Source of the DNA: Oscillospiraceae bacterium | GTDB taxonomy: Bacteria; Bacillota; Clostridia; Oscillospirales; Ruminococcaceae | Assembly: GCA_017416665.1 (NCBI GenBank) | Contig: JAFQBO010000030.1 | Location: forward strand, 1 to 9,983 | Length of the DNA stretch: 9,983 nucleotides | Direction: 5' to 3' | Shown: positions 1-6,542 of the stretch, piece after piece | Layout of the letters: every line of letters starts with the position of its first letter | Numbering within the stretch: position 1 is the stretch's first letter | Translations under genes and position numbers: made by a program | The notes under the pieces: generated by a model | Told to the model about the DNA's origin: nothing | What the model saw: the letters and a program-made list of their open reading frames with translations, nothing else | The model's database searches: none

Positions 1-874
1 CATGTCCGAGCTTACCGCTTCTGAACTCATCGAGAACAGTAATAGCCGCTCTTTCTGTATTTACCTCACCGCCCGAAATCAGCATACCTCTTTTTCTGCC
101 GATATTTTCAAGTATTTCAAAACCTCTTGCAATATCACTCAGAATCAGAGACTCATCTTCAGGCTTGTCTGGAATTTCGATTTTATATCTTTCAATAAGA
201 GCCTTGCTGTAATTATCCGCAAGATTTTCAAGCAGATATGATGCAAGTGCCTCAATATCGAGAATATCGTCCTTTACAGCACCTGTGAACGCCAGTTTTC
301 TTGCAACGCCCTGATCCTCAAATTTAGGCCAGAGTACGCCCGGCATATCAAGCATTTCAACATTTTCGCCAAGCTTAACCCACTGCTTAGTGCGTGTAAC
401 ACCAGGTCTGTCCTCAACCTTTGCCTTTTTGGACTTTGCCATACGGTTTATAAAGGAAGACTTTCCGACATTCGGAATACCCACGATCATAAGTCTGAGC
501 GGTGCTCCCTCTATACCCTTTGCACGGCGTTTGTCCATAAGTTCTTTAAGCATCTGATTTTTTACAGCAGGCAGAAACGCCTTAATGCCGTCACCCGTTT
601 TGCAGTTACACTTTATAACGGTATATCCTTTTGTCCTGTAAAAATTCATCCATTTTTCTGTTGCGTTGTTGTCCGCCATATCAGCCTTGTTTAAAATCAG
701 CATTCTTGGTTTCCCTCTTACAAGCCTGTCCATTTCAGGATTTCTGCTTGACACAGGTATTCTTGCATCAAGAATTTCGACAACACCGTCAACCAGAGAA
801 AGATTTGCCTGAATCATTCGGCGGGTTTTGGTCATATGACCGGGAAACCACTGAATGTCTTTCATTTCTGCCAT
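1..874 (-). CDS. rbgA: Ribosome biogenesis GTPase RbgA (YlqF), 3' end cut by the window edge
   Basis: The minus-strand frame stays open for 291 codons from ATG at 872-874 to the left edge without a stop. B. subtilis RbgA is about 282 residues, so little is missing. The start follows a GGAAAGGAG ribosome binding site with a 6-nt gap. The N-terminus carries the family signature IQWFPGHM (residues 7-14). The GTPase motifs are in circularly permuted order: G4 NKAD at 62-65, then G1 GIPNVGKS at 132-139, a G2-region threonine near 160-162, and G3 DMPG at 176-179. That order defines the YlqF/YawG class. Known role of the family: a GTPase needed for late assembly of the 50S subunit. The gene begins 22 bp after the upstream lepB stop and is probably cotranscribed with it. 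The rplS-lepB-rbgA order is common in Firmicutes and supports orthology. Confidence 0.95.
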   Translation of the reverse strand, partial: MAEMKDIQWFPGHMTKTRRMIQANLSLVDGVVEILDARIPVSSRNPEMDRLVRGKPRMLILNKADMADNNATEKWMNFYRTKGYTVIKCNCKTGDGIKAFLPAVKNQMLKELMDKRRAKGIEGAPLRLMIVGIPNVGKSSFINRMAKSKKAKVEDRPGVTRTKQWVKLGENVEMLDMPGVLWPKFEDQGVARKLAFTGAVKDDILDIEALASYLLENLADNYSKALIERYKIEIPDKPEDESLILSDIARGFEILENIGRKRGMLISGGEVNTERAAITVLDEFRSGKLGH

Positions 875-896
875 TTCTTTCTCCTTTCCGTTTTTT

Positions 897-2090
897 CTAT
901 TTAATCATACCAAACGGTACAACCTTCATGATAACTTTACCTGTAATCTCATCAGCAGGCACAAGACCAATATCGCTGTGGCGACTGTCCTTTGAAAGAT
1001 TTCTGTTATCACCCAGTACAAAAACATATCCTTCAGGAACTGTAAGAGGATATTTAAACGCACCCTCATCACGGGTTGTCGGTTCGCTTATATATTCTTC
1101 TTCAAGAACCTCATTGTTTACAGATACAGTACCCTTTTCAAAATCAAAGTTCACAGTATCTCCGCCAACTGCAATAATTCTCTTTGAAATCATTACATTA
1201 AGAGCTTCCTTTTCTGTAACATTTCCGTTTTCATCGAGAAGAGCCGCAGTTTTGTTGTCGATAATAACAACATCGCCTCTCTGCGGAGTATAAGCAATAT
1301 TCATCGCCATAATCATATCAGTATCGCCCAGTGTAGGTTTCATTGAATCACCTGAAACAGAAACAAAACTGAAAATACATGTAAATACAGTAAGTATCAG
1401 AACAGCCACTACAAGGAAGTAATGAGCAATTCCGAGAACTTTTACCAAAGTACTTGTCTGATCGTTTTCATAATCAAAAACATCATCATATTCATTTTCC
1501 TCAGGCATAACGATATTTACCTTTTCTTCGTCCTCGTCAACTGTAAATACAGGTGGTTCAGGCGGCATACCGTTTTCAGCATTCTGCATCATACGTGAAT
1601 TATCAATTTCAGCCTTACGCATAATAGCCGCTTTTGCAGCAGCAGCTTTTTCCTGCTTGATTTTCTGGATTTTATCAGCCGCCGACTGCATTTCCTGCTG
1701 AGATACCGTCTGCTGTGGCTGAGCATCCTGCTTAAAATCATGCTGTGCAGGAAGAACCTGAGTAAGTTCCTGCTGTAAAGCCTGATTTGATCTTGTCTGT
1801 TGTACCGGCTGTACAGGAGCAGACTGCTGTGCCATAGCCTGATTCAGTTCCGCATTTGAAAAAACCTGTGTTCTGTCAATATTTTGTGCAACAGGTTTCT
1901 GAACGGGAGTCTGAACAGTTTTTTCGACAACTTGTTCAGCAGGCTTTTCAATTGGTCTTTCAACCGGTTTTCTTATTGGTGTCCTGTTCGGTCGTACAGG
2001 CACTTTTTTATATGGATTTCTTGCCGTTTCTTCGAGTATTCTTTCAAGAAGCTCGTCACGGCTTTCCTTTGTCATTCTTTCTTTTTCCAA
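897..2090 (-). CDS. lepB: Signal peptidase I with a long Pro/Gln-rich cytoplasmic N-terminal extension
   Basis: This is a type I signal peptidase, a membrane Ser/Lys protease that cleaves signal peptides on the outer face of the membrane. Counting from the TTG start (397 aa), residues 25-70 are rich in Pro-Val-Lys-Glu repeats, 79-135 are Gln-rich, and 141-160 are Lys/Ala-rich and probably helical. An acidic stretch follows at 184-212 and one membrane segment at about 217-244. The catalytic serine is S249 in SGDSMKPTL. The catalytic lysine is K303 in ISKRIIAVGGD. GDNRN lies at 360-364 and DSR at 368-370. Typical Gram-positive enzymes have about 180-200 residues, so the extension of more than 200 residues is unusual. 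Start choice: GAGAGGTG ends 7 nt before TTG at 2088-2090. An in-frame GTG at 2094-2096 lies too close to that site, and an ATG at 2073-2075 too far from it. The gene begins about 20 bp after the neighbouring lepB stop, so the two form an operon. Confidence 0.93.
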   Translation of the reverse strand: MEKERMTKESRDELLERILEETARNPYKKVPVRPNRTPIRKPVERPIEKPAEQVVEKTVQTPVQKPVAQNIDRTQVFSNAELNQAMAQQSAPVQPVQQTRSNQALQQELTQVLPAQHDFKQDAQPQQTVSQQEMQSAADKIQKIKQEKAAAAKAAIMRKAEIDNSRMMQNAENGMPPEPPVFTVDEDEEKVNIVMPEENEYDDVFDYENDQTSTLVKVLGIAHYFLVVAVLILTVFTCIFSFVSVSGDSMKPTLGDTDMIMAMNIAYTPQRGDVVIIDNKTAALLDENGNVTEKEALNVMISKRIIAVGGDTVNFDFEKGTVSVNNEVLEEEYISEPTTRDEGAFKYPLTVPEGYVFVLGDNRNLSKDSRHSDIGLVPADEITGKVIMKVVPFGMIK

Positions 2091-2110
2091 TTCCACACAC
2101 CTCTCAGCAT

Positions 2111-2815
2111 TTAGTCAAGAAGTTCAAATTTATCAAACGGATAGAAACGTAAAATCGCTTCTCCGAGCACGTCATCTTCGTGAACAAAACCAACATGACT
2201 GTCACGGCTGTCTGTTGAATTGTTACGGTTATCACCCATAACAAAAACATATCCTTCCGGAACAGTTACAGGGTATTCAAAACCTTTTGCGTTGTATGTT
2301 GTTATATCAGCGATATAATCTTCTTCAAGAACCTCACCGTCAACAGTAACAGCACCTGTATTGAAGTCAATATCTATTGTCTGTCCGCCTGTTGCGATAA
2401 CTCTCTTTATAAGACGCTTGTTAAGACCGCTTCCCTCTTTGAGTTCCTCTGTACCCGACTTAAAAGTATGTGAAACCTCATTGTTCACGATAACAATATC
2501 ACCGAATTCAGGCGTATAAAAAAGAGTTCTCATAATAAGCTTGTCATCGTTGTCAAGAGTCGGACACATTGAACGTCCCTCAACTGTAACAGGTCTTGCG
2601 ATATAAGTAAACACAAGAAGTACAACCAGAACAGAAATTACAACCGATTCAAAAATTTCCAGAACATCACTTAAAAAGCTTGATTTTTCTTCATTTTCAT
2701 CATTACTGTCTGTTGTCTGTTCCGAAGCTTTTACTTCTTCTGTTTCTGCATTTTCAACAGTTTCCTGCGTCTGAACTTTTTCTTCATTATTTTTCTGATT
2801 ACCGAGTTCTTCCAT
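2111..2815 (-). CDS. lepB: Signal peptidase I (second tandem copy)
   Basis: This 234-residue type I signal peptidase has an acidic, Glu/Thr-rich cytoplasmic N-terminus (residues 1-47) and one membrane segment at about 55-73. The catalytic domain follows: S82 in EGRSMCPTL is the nucleophile and K137 in LIKRVIATGG the general base. GDNRN is at 194-198 and DSR at 202-204. The start ATG follows GGAG with an 8-nt gap. The C-terminal half closely resembles the next lepB; both share the core VPEGYVFV-GDNRN followed by DSR. The pair therefore looks like a tandem duplication that has diverged mainly at the N-terminus. The gene sits just after the rplS terminator, so it needs either read-through or a promoter in 2816-2863; only a weak candidate is visible there (TTGCTA near 2860-2865 with T/A-rich sequence near 2835-2840). 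Confidence 0.95.
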   Translation of the reverse strand: MEELGNQKNNEEKVQTQETVENAETEEVKASEQTTDSNDENEEKSSFLSDVLEIFESVVISVLVVLLVFTYIARPVTVEGRSMCPTLDNDDKLIMRTLFYTPEFGDIVIVNNEVSHTFKSGTEELKEGSGLNKRLIKRVIATGGQTIDIDFNTGAVTVDGEVLEEDYIADITTYNAKGFEYPVTVPEGYVFVMGDNRNNSTDSRDSHVGFVHEDDVLGEAILRFYPFDKFELLD

Positions 2816-2863
2816 AAATTCAACTCCGATCTATAAAATACTGCCTTCTGGCATTAAAATAGC

Positions 2864-2886
2864 AAAAAAGGGACTTAAACGTCCCT
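2864..2886 (-). terminator. Rho-independent terminator after rplS
   Basis: Read on the minus strand, the arms AGGGAC and GTCCCT form a 6-bp stem around the loop GTTTAA and run straight into a T tract. This is the classical intrinsic terminator layout. It lies about 50 nt after the rplS stop and before lepB, so it probably limits how much of the strong rplS transcript reaches the signal peptidase genes. Confidence 0.8.
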
Positions 2887-2928
2887 CTCCGAAGGCATAA
2901 TGCCTTCCGGCAGAAACCTGCCGGAGAG
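2885..2928 (-). other. Potential three-way-junction RNA fold in the rplS 3' untranslated region
   Basis: On the minus strand an outer 7-bp stem (CTCTCCG at 2922-2928 with CGGAGAG at 2885-2891) encloses two inner hairpins. One is GCAG-GTTT-CTGC (2910-2921). The other is AAGGCA-TTA-TGCCTT (2892-2906). An alternative fold drops the outer stem and lengthens each hairpin to 7 bp. The fold starts 9 nt after the rplS stop codon and abuts the terminator, sharing two bases with its stem. Function is unknown. It could stabilise the 3' end or be a small palindromic repeat. The complementarity is read directly from the sequence; any RNA role is inference. Confidence 0.5.
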
Positions 2929-2937
2929 CGCCTTTTC

Positions 2938-3282
2938 TTACTTGATAAGTTCCTTAACCTTAGCAGCCTTACCAACTCTGTCACGGAGATAATAGAGCTT
3001 AGCTCTTCTAACCTTACCGTGTCTTACAACTTCAACCTTTTCAACTACAGGTGAGTGTAAAGGGAATACTCTTTCGATTCCACAGCCGTGAGCCACACGT
3101 CTTACTGTAAATGTTTCGCTTACACCGCCGTGCTTCTTAGCGATTACTGTACCTTCGAAAAGCTGGATACGGCTCTTGTCGCCTTCCTTGATCTTTACGT
3201 GAACCTTAACAGTATCACCGATTTCGAACTTTGGAGCTTCAGCCTTGATGCTTGAGCTGCTGATCATTTCTAATGCATTCAT
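2938..3282 (-). CDS. rplS: 50S ribosomal protein L19
   Basis: The 114-residue product is the normal length for bacterial L19, which sits at the 30S/50S interface. Recognisable family segments are [20 protein letters not shown] (residues 19-38), [12 protein letters not shown] (about 39-50), a [20 protein letters not shown] segment around 57-76, and [20 protein letters not shown] near the C-terminus. The start ATG follows a perfect AGGAGG with an 8-nt gap, as expected for a highly expressed gene. In many Firmicutes rplS follows rimM-trmD. Here it has its own promoter and leader and no trmD lies upstream, so it heads its own transcript. Confidence 0.98.
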   Translation of the reverse strand: MNALEMISSSSIKAEAPKFEIGDTVKVHVKIKEGDKSRIQLFEGTVIAKKHGGVSETFTVRRVAHGCGIERVFPLHSPVVEKVEVVRHGKVRRAKLYYLRDRVGKAAKVKELIK

Positions 3283-3406
3283 TCTTTTTTCCTCCTGATT
3301 TCCGGCATTCTTACCGTTGCATAACGCCTACGGCAGCGGACTGCCCTGTTTAATGTCATTAAATGGCATAAACTCTCGCAAAACTTTCGTCTGCGGATTT
3401 AAATGC
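3283..3406 (-). promoter_or_regulatory. Structured 5' leader of rplS, candidate L19 autoregulatory leader
   Basis: About 120 nt separate the predicted transcription start from the rplS ATG, much more than a ribosome binding site needs. Reading down the minus strand there are three simple hairpins. The first is a stem around a GAAA tetraloop (3377-3395, one bulge). The second is TTTAAT-GAC-ATTAAA (3349-3363). The third is a 5-bp GGCAG/CTGCC stem with a TCCG loop (3332-3345). A weaker CCGT/ACGG pairing lies just before AGGAGG. L19 leader elements have been described in B. subtilis and relatives. I cannot confirm a match to that family by eye, so the regulatory role is inferred. Confidence 0.5.
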
Positions 3407-3412
3407 TCTGAT

Positions 3413-3441
3413 ATTATACCATATTTTTTCAGAAATTGCAA
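3413..3441 (-). promoter_or_regulatory. Sigma-A promoter of rplS with extended -10
   Basis: On the minus strand, -35 TTGCAA (3436-3441) is followed by a 17-bp spacer and a perfect -10 TATAAT (3413-3418). The -10 is preceded by TGG, which gives the extended TGnTATAAT form. Transcription should start near 3405-3407. It is one of the two best promoters in the window. Confidence 0.88.
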
Positions 3442-3558
3442 GGGTTTTCACAAAAATATTTTGATTTTATTGCGATTGATTTTTGTGTATTTTGTTGCAT
3501 TTATATCACATATTACCTTTATATTCATTTATAGATTTATATTTATCTTTCATGGTAT

Positions 3559-3620
3559 TTACTTTTTGCTTGTACAAAAAGTAACAAAAATACATAAACT
3601 TTCTTTAACAAAGAAAGTTT
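3559..3620 (+). repeat. Two-hairpin repeat element, left copy
   Basis: The first hairpin has arms TTACTTTTTG (3559-3568) and CAAAAAGTAA (3575-3584) around the loop CTTGTA. A linker CAAAAATACATA follows, then a second hairpin with arms AAACTTTCTTT (3596-3606) and AAAGAAAGTTT (3610-3620) around AAC. The same plan, with the same six-base first loop and a near-identical linker, recurs in inverted orientation at 3909-3990. There is no G/C-rich stem or clean T tract, so it does not look like an ordinary terminator. Confidence 0.75.
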
Positions 3621-3908
3621 AATCAAAGAAAAATCAAACTGTATACCGTAAATAAACTCAAACTGTTTCCCATAAAAAGTATAAGAAAAACTGATAACAA
3701 GTAAAATCATAATTGATAGCAAACTTAAAACGAAATACTCCCATGTTTTATAAGAAGGCAGTCTTTTTGTCTGACAGATAGAAAGTTACTTTGCCTACAC
3801 ATAAAGGATTCTTGCCGAAGGAATGAGTTTGCGGTACATGTCAAGGCGTAAAATCGCCTTAGAAAGTCTGACTGCAAGCCTGAGCCGTACTTTTTCTTTT
3901 TTGGGTCA

Positions 3909-3990
3909 ACCCTTCTTTTCTTTTACTTGCTAAAAGAAAAAAGGGTTGTGTATTCTTTTGTTACTTTTCTTGTACAAGCAAGAAAAGTAA
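3909..3990 (-). repeat. Two-hairpin repeat element, right (inverted) copy
   Basis: Read on the minus strand, the first hairpin has arms TTACTTTTCTTG (3979-3990) and CAAGAAAAGTAA (3961-3972) around CTTGTA. The linker is CAAAAGAATACACA. The second hairpin is a near-perfect stem of about 17 bp, between 3931-3947 and 3909-3926, with one extra base on one arm. It begins 10 nt after the DUF2344 stop codon and may form the 3' end of that transcript, although no strong T tract follows. Compared with the left copy, the first stem is 2 bp longer through matching insertions on both arms. Confidence 0.75.
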
Positions 3991-4000
3991 AGAAATATTT

Positions 4001-4639
4001 TTATACAAATTCCTTCTGCTTATCATCAAGTATCGCAACACGTTCAACAGACAAAATTTCCGTATTACCGAACTCAGGCACAAACAAATCTGTCACAAGT
4101 GATGGATTTAAGTTTTTTTCCGTACCGGCAGGAAGTCTTAAAACAAGTATGGTTTTTCCGTCTGTTTCCTCAAGAGAAATAACATTTATATCAGGCTTTA
4201 AGTCAATTTCCTTTTCGCCTTTTTTGGTTTTCTTGATTGTGTTTATCTGATCCCTGCTCATAAAATTATTAAAGCTTTCAGCAACATCACCGCTGAATGT
4301 AATTTTGAAATCCGCATATTTTATAGCTGTATGTTTAGTGGTAGGATTATAAATCTTACTTATAAAGATACCCTCAGGCATAGCCTTGTTAAGACTTTCT
4401 ATAAGTTCCTTGAACGGCACTCCCTCTGTTATGTTAAAATCCATTATTTCACATCTGCTCTCATAACCGAGTGACAGCGGAAGTGCAAAATTAATATAAA
4501 TATGAGGATTAAACCCTTCCGTATACCATACTGGAATGCCCGAACGCTTGAAGGTTCTCTGCATGCATCTGTTCAGGTCAAGATGGGAAATATATTTTGC
4601 ACGTCCACGTTTTTCATAAACTGCTCTTATCTTAATCAA
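4001..4639 (-). CDS. DUF2344 / TIGR03936 radical-SAM-associated protein
   Basis: The product is 212 residues when started at TTG 4637-4639. It belongs to the TIGR03936/DUF2344 family, partners of the TIGR03960 radical SAM proteins. The N-terminal signature is clear: RAKYISHLDLNRCMQRTFKR followed by GIPVWYTEGFNPH and FALPLSLGYESRCEIMDF. The biochemical role of the family is not established. Start choice: GGGGAGGG lies 7 nt before the TTG, and the protein then begins MIKIRAVYEK, as in relatives. An upstream ATG at 4694-4696 would add 19 residues read through the neighbour's C-terminal region and lacks a ribosome binding site. The TTG overlaps the upstream TGA stop as TTGA, so translation is probably coupled. 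Confidence 0.92.
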   Translation of the reverse strand: MIKIRAVYEKRGRAKYISHLDLNRCMQRTFKRSGIPVWYTEGFNPHIYINFALPLSLGYESRCEIMDFNITEGVPFKELIESLNKAMPEGIFISKIYNPTTKHTAIKYADFKITFSGDVAESFNNFMSRDQINTIKKTKKGEKEIDLKPDINVISLEETDGKTILVLRLPAGTEKNLNPSLVTDLFVPEFGNTEILSVERVAILDDKQKEFV

Positions 4640-6474
4640 AAACAAGCCCTCCCCGTTTCCTTTGTAACACCGCATGCTGCACAGTTCTGACGGCAATGCG
4701 GAGTTGTTTCAGCATTGTGTGCCTTTTTGTTTTCTCGTATTAAAAATTCCTTTGAGATGTAGTAATCGAGGTGATCCCAAGGCATTACCTCATCATACTC
4801 TCTCTTGCGGCTTGCATAAAATTCCATATTCAGACCGCAATCTGAAAAAGCCTTGTCCCAGTATTCAAAGTTGAAGTGTTCACCCCAGCTGTCAAATTTA
4901 CTGCCGTTTTTCCACGCCTTGTAGATAACCTGTCCCAGACGTCTGTCACCTCTTGCAAGTACTGCTTCAAGAATACTTGTTGACGGATCATGCCAGCTTG
5001 CCCTGATCTTCTTTGAAGTGATGCTGTCAATCAGGAGCTGTTGTTTATGCATGATTTCTTCTCTTGTCGCCTGCGGTTCAAATTCAAACGGCGTAAACGG
5101 CTTAGGCACAAACGTTGCCGTACTTATTGAAACCTGCACTCCTCTGCCCTTAGGACGTGTCGGCAGTGAATAGTAAAGATCAATTACTCTCTGTGCAAGC
5201 TCTGCCATACCCTTTATATCCTCATCTGTTTCAGTCGGAAGTCCCATCATAAAGTAAAGCTTTACGCCTGCATATCCGCCCTCGAATGCTGTACGGCATG
5301 TCCTCATAAGTTCTTCTTCGGTAACGTTTTTGTTTATAACATCACGAAGTCTCTGCGTACCTGCCTCAGGTGCAAAAGTAAGACCGCTTTTTCTCACCTT
5401 TTTAATTTCGTCCATAAGTTCCTTTGAGAAGTTGTCCACTCTCAGTGACGGCAGTGAAAGATTTACATGTTCCTTTTCTGTATACGGAATAAGTCCGCCC
5501 ACAATTTCTGCTATTTCCGAATGATCCGACGTACTGAGTGAGGCAAGGGAAAGTTCCTCATAACCTGTATTTTCACAGAGTGTTCTTGCCTGCTCACAGA
5601 CATTCTTCGCCGATTTTTCTCTGAACGGACGATAAATAAAACCTGCCTGACAGAATCTGCAACCTCTTATACAACCACGCAGTACCTCTACAGATACACG
5701 ATTATGCACAATATCAGTAAACGGAACAACAAAGTTATCAGGATAGAAAACATTGTCAAAATCATCTATAATACGCTTTTTCACAACAGCCGGAACATTT
5801 TCCTGTGCTGTTACAGCCTTTACAGTTCCGTCCTCATTATATGTCACATCATAAAGCGATGGCACATAAATACCTTTTATTTTAGATGCTTCAAGCAGAA
5901 ACTCACTTTTTGAAGCTCCCTGCTCCTTCATCTGTTTATAGAGATCCATAAGTTCAAGATTTACTTCTTCACCTTCACCCAGAATAAACAGATCAAAGAA
6001 ATCTGCAAGCGGTTCAGGATTGCAAACGCATGGTCCACCAGCACAGACAATATTAAAAAGTCTGTCATCTCTGTTCGATGCCATTACAGGAATACCTGCA
6101 AGTTCCAGCATATTCAAAACATTTGTATATGAAAGCTCATACTGCATAGTAAAGCCTATGAAGTCGAAATCCTTTACAGGTGTTATGGTCTCAAGTGAAT
6201 AAAGCGGTATATCCTCACGACGCATTATTTCCTCAAAGTCAATTCCCGGTGCAAAAACTCTTTCGCAGGAATACTCCTCACGACTGTTTATAAGTGAATA
6301 AAGAATTTTCATTCCGAGGTGTGACATACCGATGTCATATGTATCAGGAAAACAAAACGCAAAACTTACACTTACATCTTTTTTGTCTTTTATGATGCTG
6401 CCCGACTCACCACCGATATAACGTGCCGGTTTCTGAACGTCAAGCAGAAACTTTTCAATTTTTTCTCTCAGCAT
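4636..6474 (-). CDS. B12-binding-domain radical SAM protein, TIGR03960 family
   Basis: This 612-residue protein has an N-terminal cobalamin-binding-like domain (about 35-180), with FPDTYDIGMSHLGMKILY and later AGGPCVCNPEPLADFFD and LGEGEE. The radical SAM core runs from about 258 to 480. Its 4Fe-4S ligands are C268, C272 and C275 in RGCIRGCRFC. FAPEAGTQRLR (368-378) and YFMMGLPTETDEDI (407-420) are typical core segments. A C-terminal cysteine cluster (C594, C598, C601, in CRQNCAACG) could bind a second metal centre. Length and layout are normal for the family, whose substrate is unknown. The start ATG has AAAGGA about 10 nt upstream. It overlaps the DUF2344 gene by 4 bp. The clostridial neighbourhood of spoIVFB-like, TIGR03960 and TIGR03936 genes is preserved. 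Confidence 0.95.
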   Translation of the reverse strand: MLREKIEKFLLDVQKPARYIGGESGSIIKDKKDVSVSFAFCFPDTYDIGMSHLGMKILYSLINSREEYSCERVFAPGIDFEEIMRREDIPLYSLETITPVKDFDFIGFTMQYELSYTNVLNMLELAGIPVMASNRDDRLFNIVCAGGPCVCNPEPLADFFDLFILGEGEEVNLELMDLYKQMKEQGASKSEFLLEASKIKGIYVPSLYDVTYNEDGTVKAVTAQENVPAVVKKRIIDDFDNVFYPDNFVVPFTDIVHNRVSVEVLRGCIRGCRFCQAGFIYRPFREKSAKNVCEQARTLCENTGYEELSLASLSTSDHSEIAEIVGGLIPYTEKEHVNLSLPSLRVDNFSKELMDEIKKVRKSGLTFAPEAGTQRLRDVINKNVTEEELMRTCRTAFEGGYAGVKLYFMMGLPTETDEDIKGMAELAQRVIDLYYSLPTRPKGRGVQVSISTATFVPKPFTPFEFEPQATREEIMHKQQLLIDSITSKKIRASWHDPSTSILEAVLARGDRRLGQVIYKAWKNGSKFDSWGEHFNFEYWDKAFSDCGLNMEFYASRKREYDEVMPWDHLDYYISKEFLIRENKKAHNAETTPHCRQNCAACGVTKETGRACF

Positions 6475-6513
6475 TTTTAAGAATCCTTTCTGATTTCAAT
6501 TTGTATCATATAT

Positions 6514-6542
6514 ATTGTACTATAAAATCGGAATTTAATCAA
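6514..6542 (-). promoter_or_regulatory. Sigma-A-type promoter of the radical SAM operon
   Basis: On the minus strand, TTGATT (6537-6542) and TACAAT (6514-6519) are separated by 17 bp. The -35 overlaps the stop codon of the spoIVFB-like gene. The predicted start near 6507 leaves a short leader of about 30 nt with AAAGGA as ribosome binding site. It would allow the radical SAM pair to be made in growing cells independently of the upstream sporulation-type genes. Confidence 0.65.

Larger units (their letters stand above)
3559..3990. repeat. MITE-like repeat island bounded by inverted two-hairpin elements (no gene)
   Basis: This stretch between the rplS promoter and the DUF2344 gene has no supportable gene. 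Both ends carry the same two-hairpin element facing inward. The interior (3621-3908) is AT-rich on the left. On the right (about 3783-3905) composition is more balanced, and an AAGGCG-TAAAAT-CGCCTT hairpin lies at 3843-3860. At 3782-3798 the minus strand reads GTAGGCAAAGTAACTTT, which matches a module near 9051-9067 with one difference. No transposase or obvious target-site duplication is visible. The layout suggests a non-autonomous mobile or composite repeat, but two copies within one window cannot prove mobility. Confidence 0.55.

Noticed and set aside
631..1293. 220-codon plus-strand frame opposite rbgA and lepB
   Set aside because: It lies antisense to two genes with complete catalytic motifs; it has no ribosome binding site or recognisable domain.
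3543..3785. Minus-strand open frame of 80 codons with a hydrophobic, membrane-like stretch in the repeat island
   Set aside because: It has no ribosome binding site and no good start. The T-rich strand yields hydrophobic residues by composition, and part of it reads through the repeat hairpin. It could be a decayed gene remnant but cannot be supported.
3725..3922. Minus-strand open frame of 65 codons spanning the more balanced part of the island
   Set aside because: No start codon until late in the frame, no ribosome binding site, and it crosses hairpin sequence; more likely repeat DNA that happens to be open.
4640..4696. Upstream ATG start for the DUF2344 gene
   Set aside because: It would read 19 codons inside the radical SAM gene without a ribosome binding site; TTG at 4637-4639 has a strong one and restores the family N-terminus.
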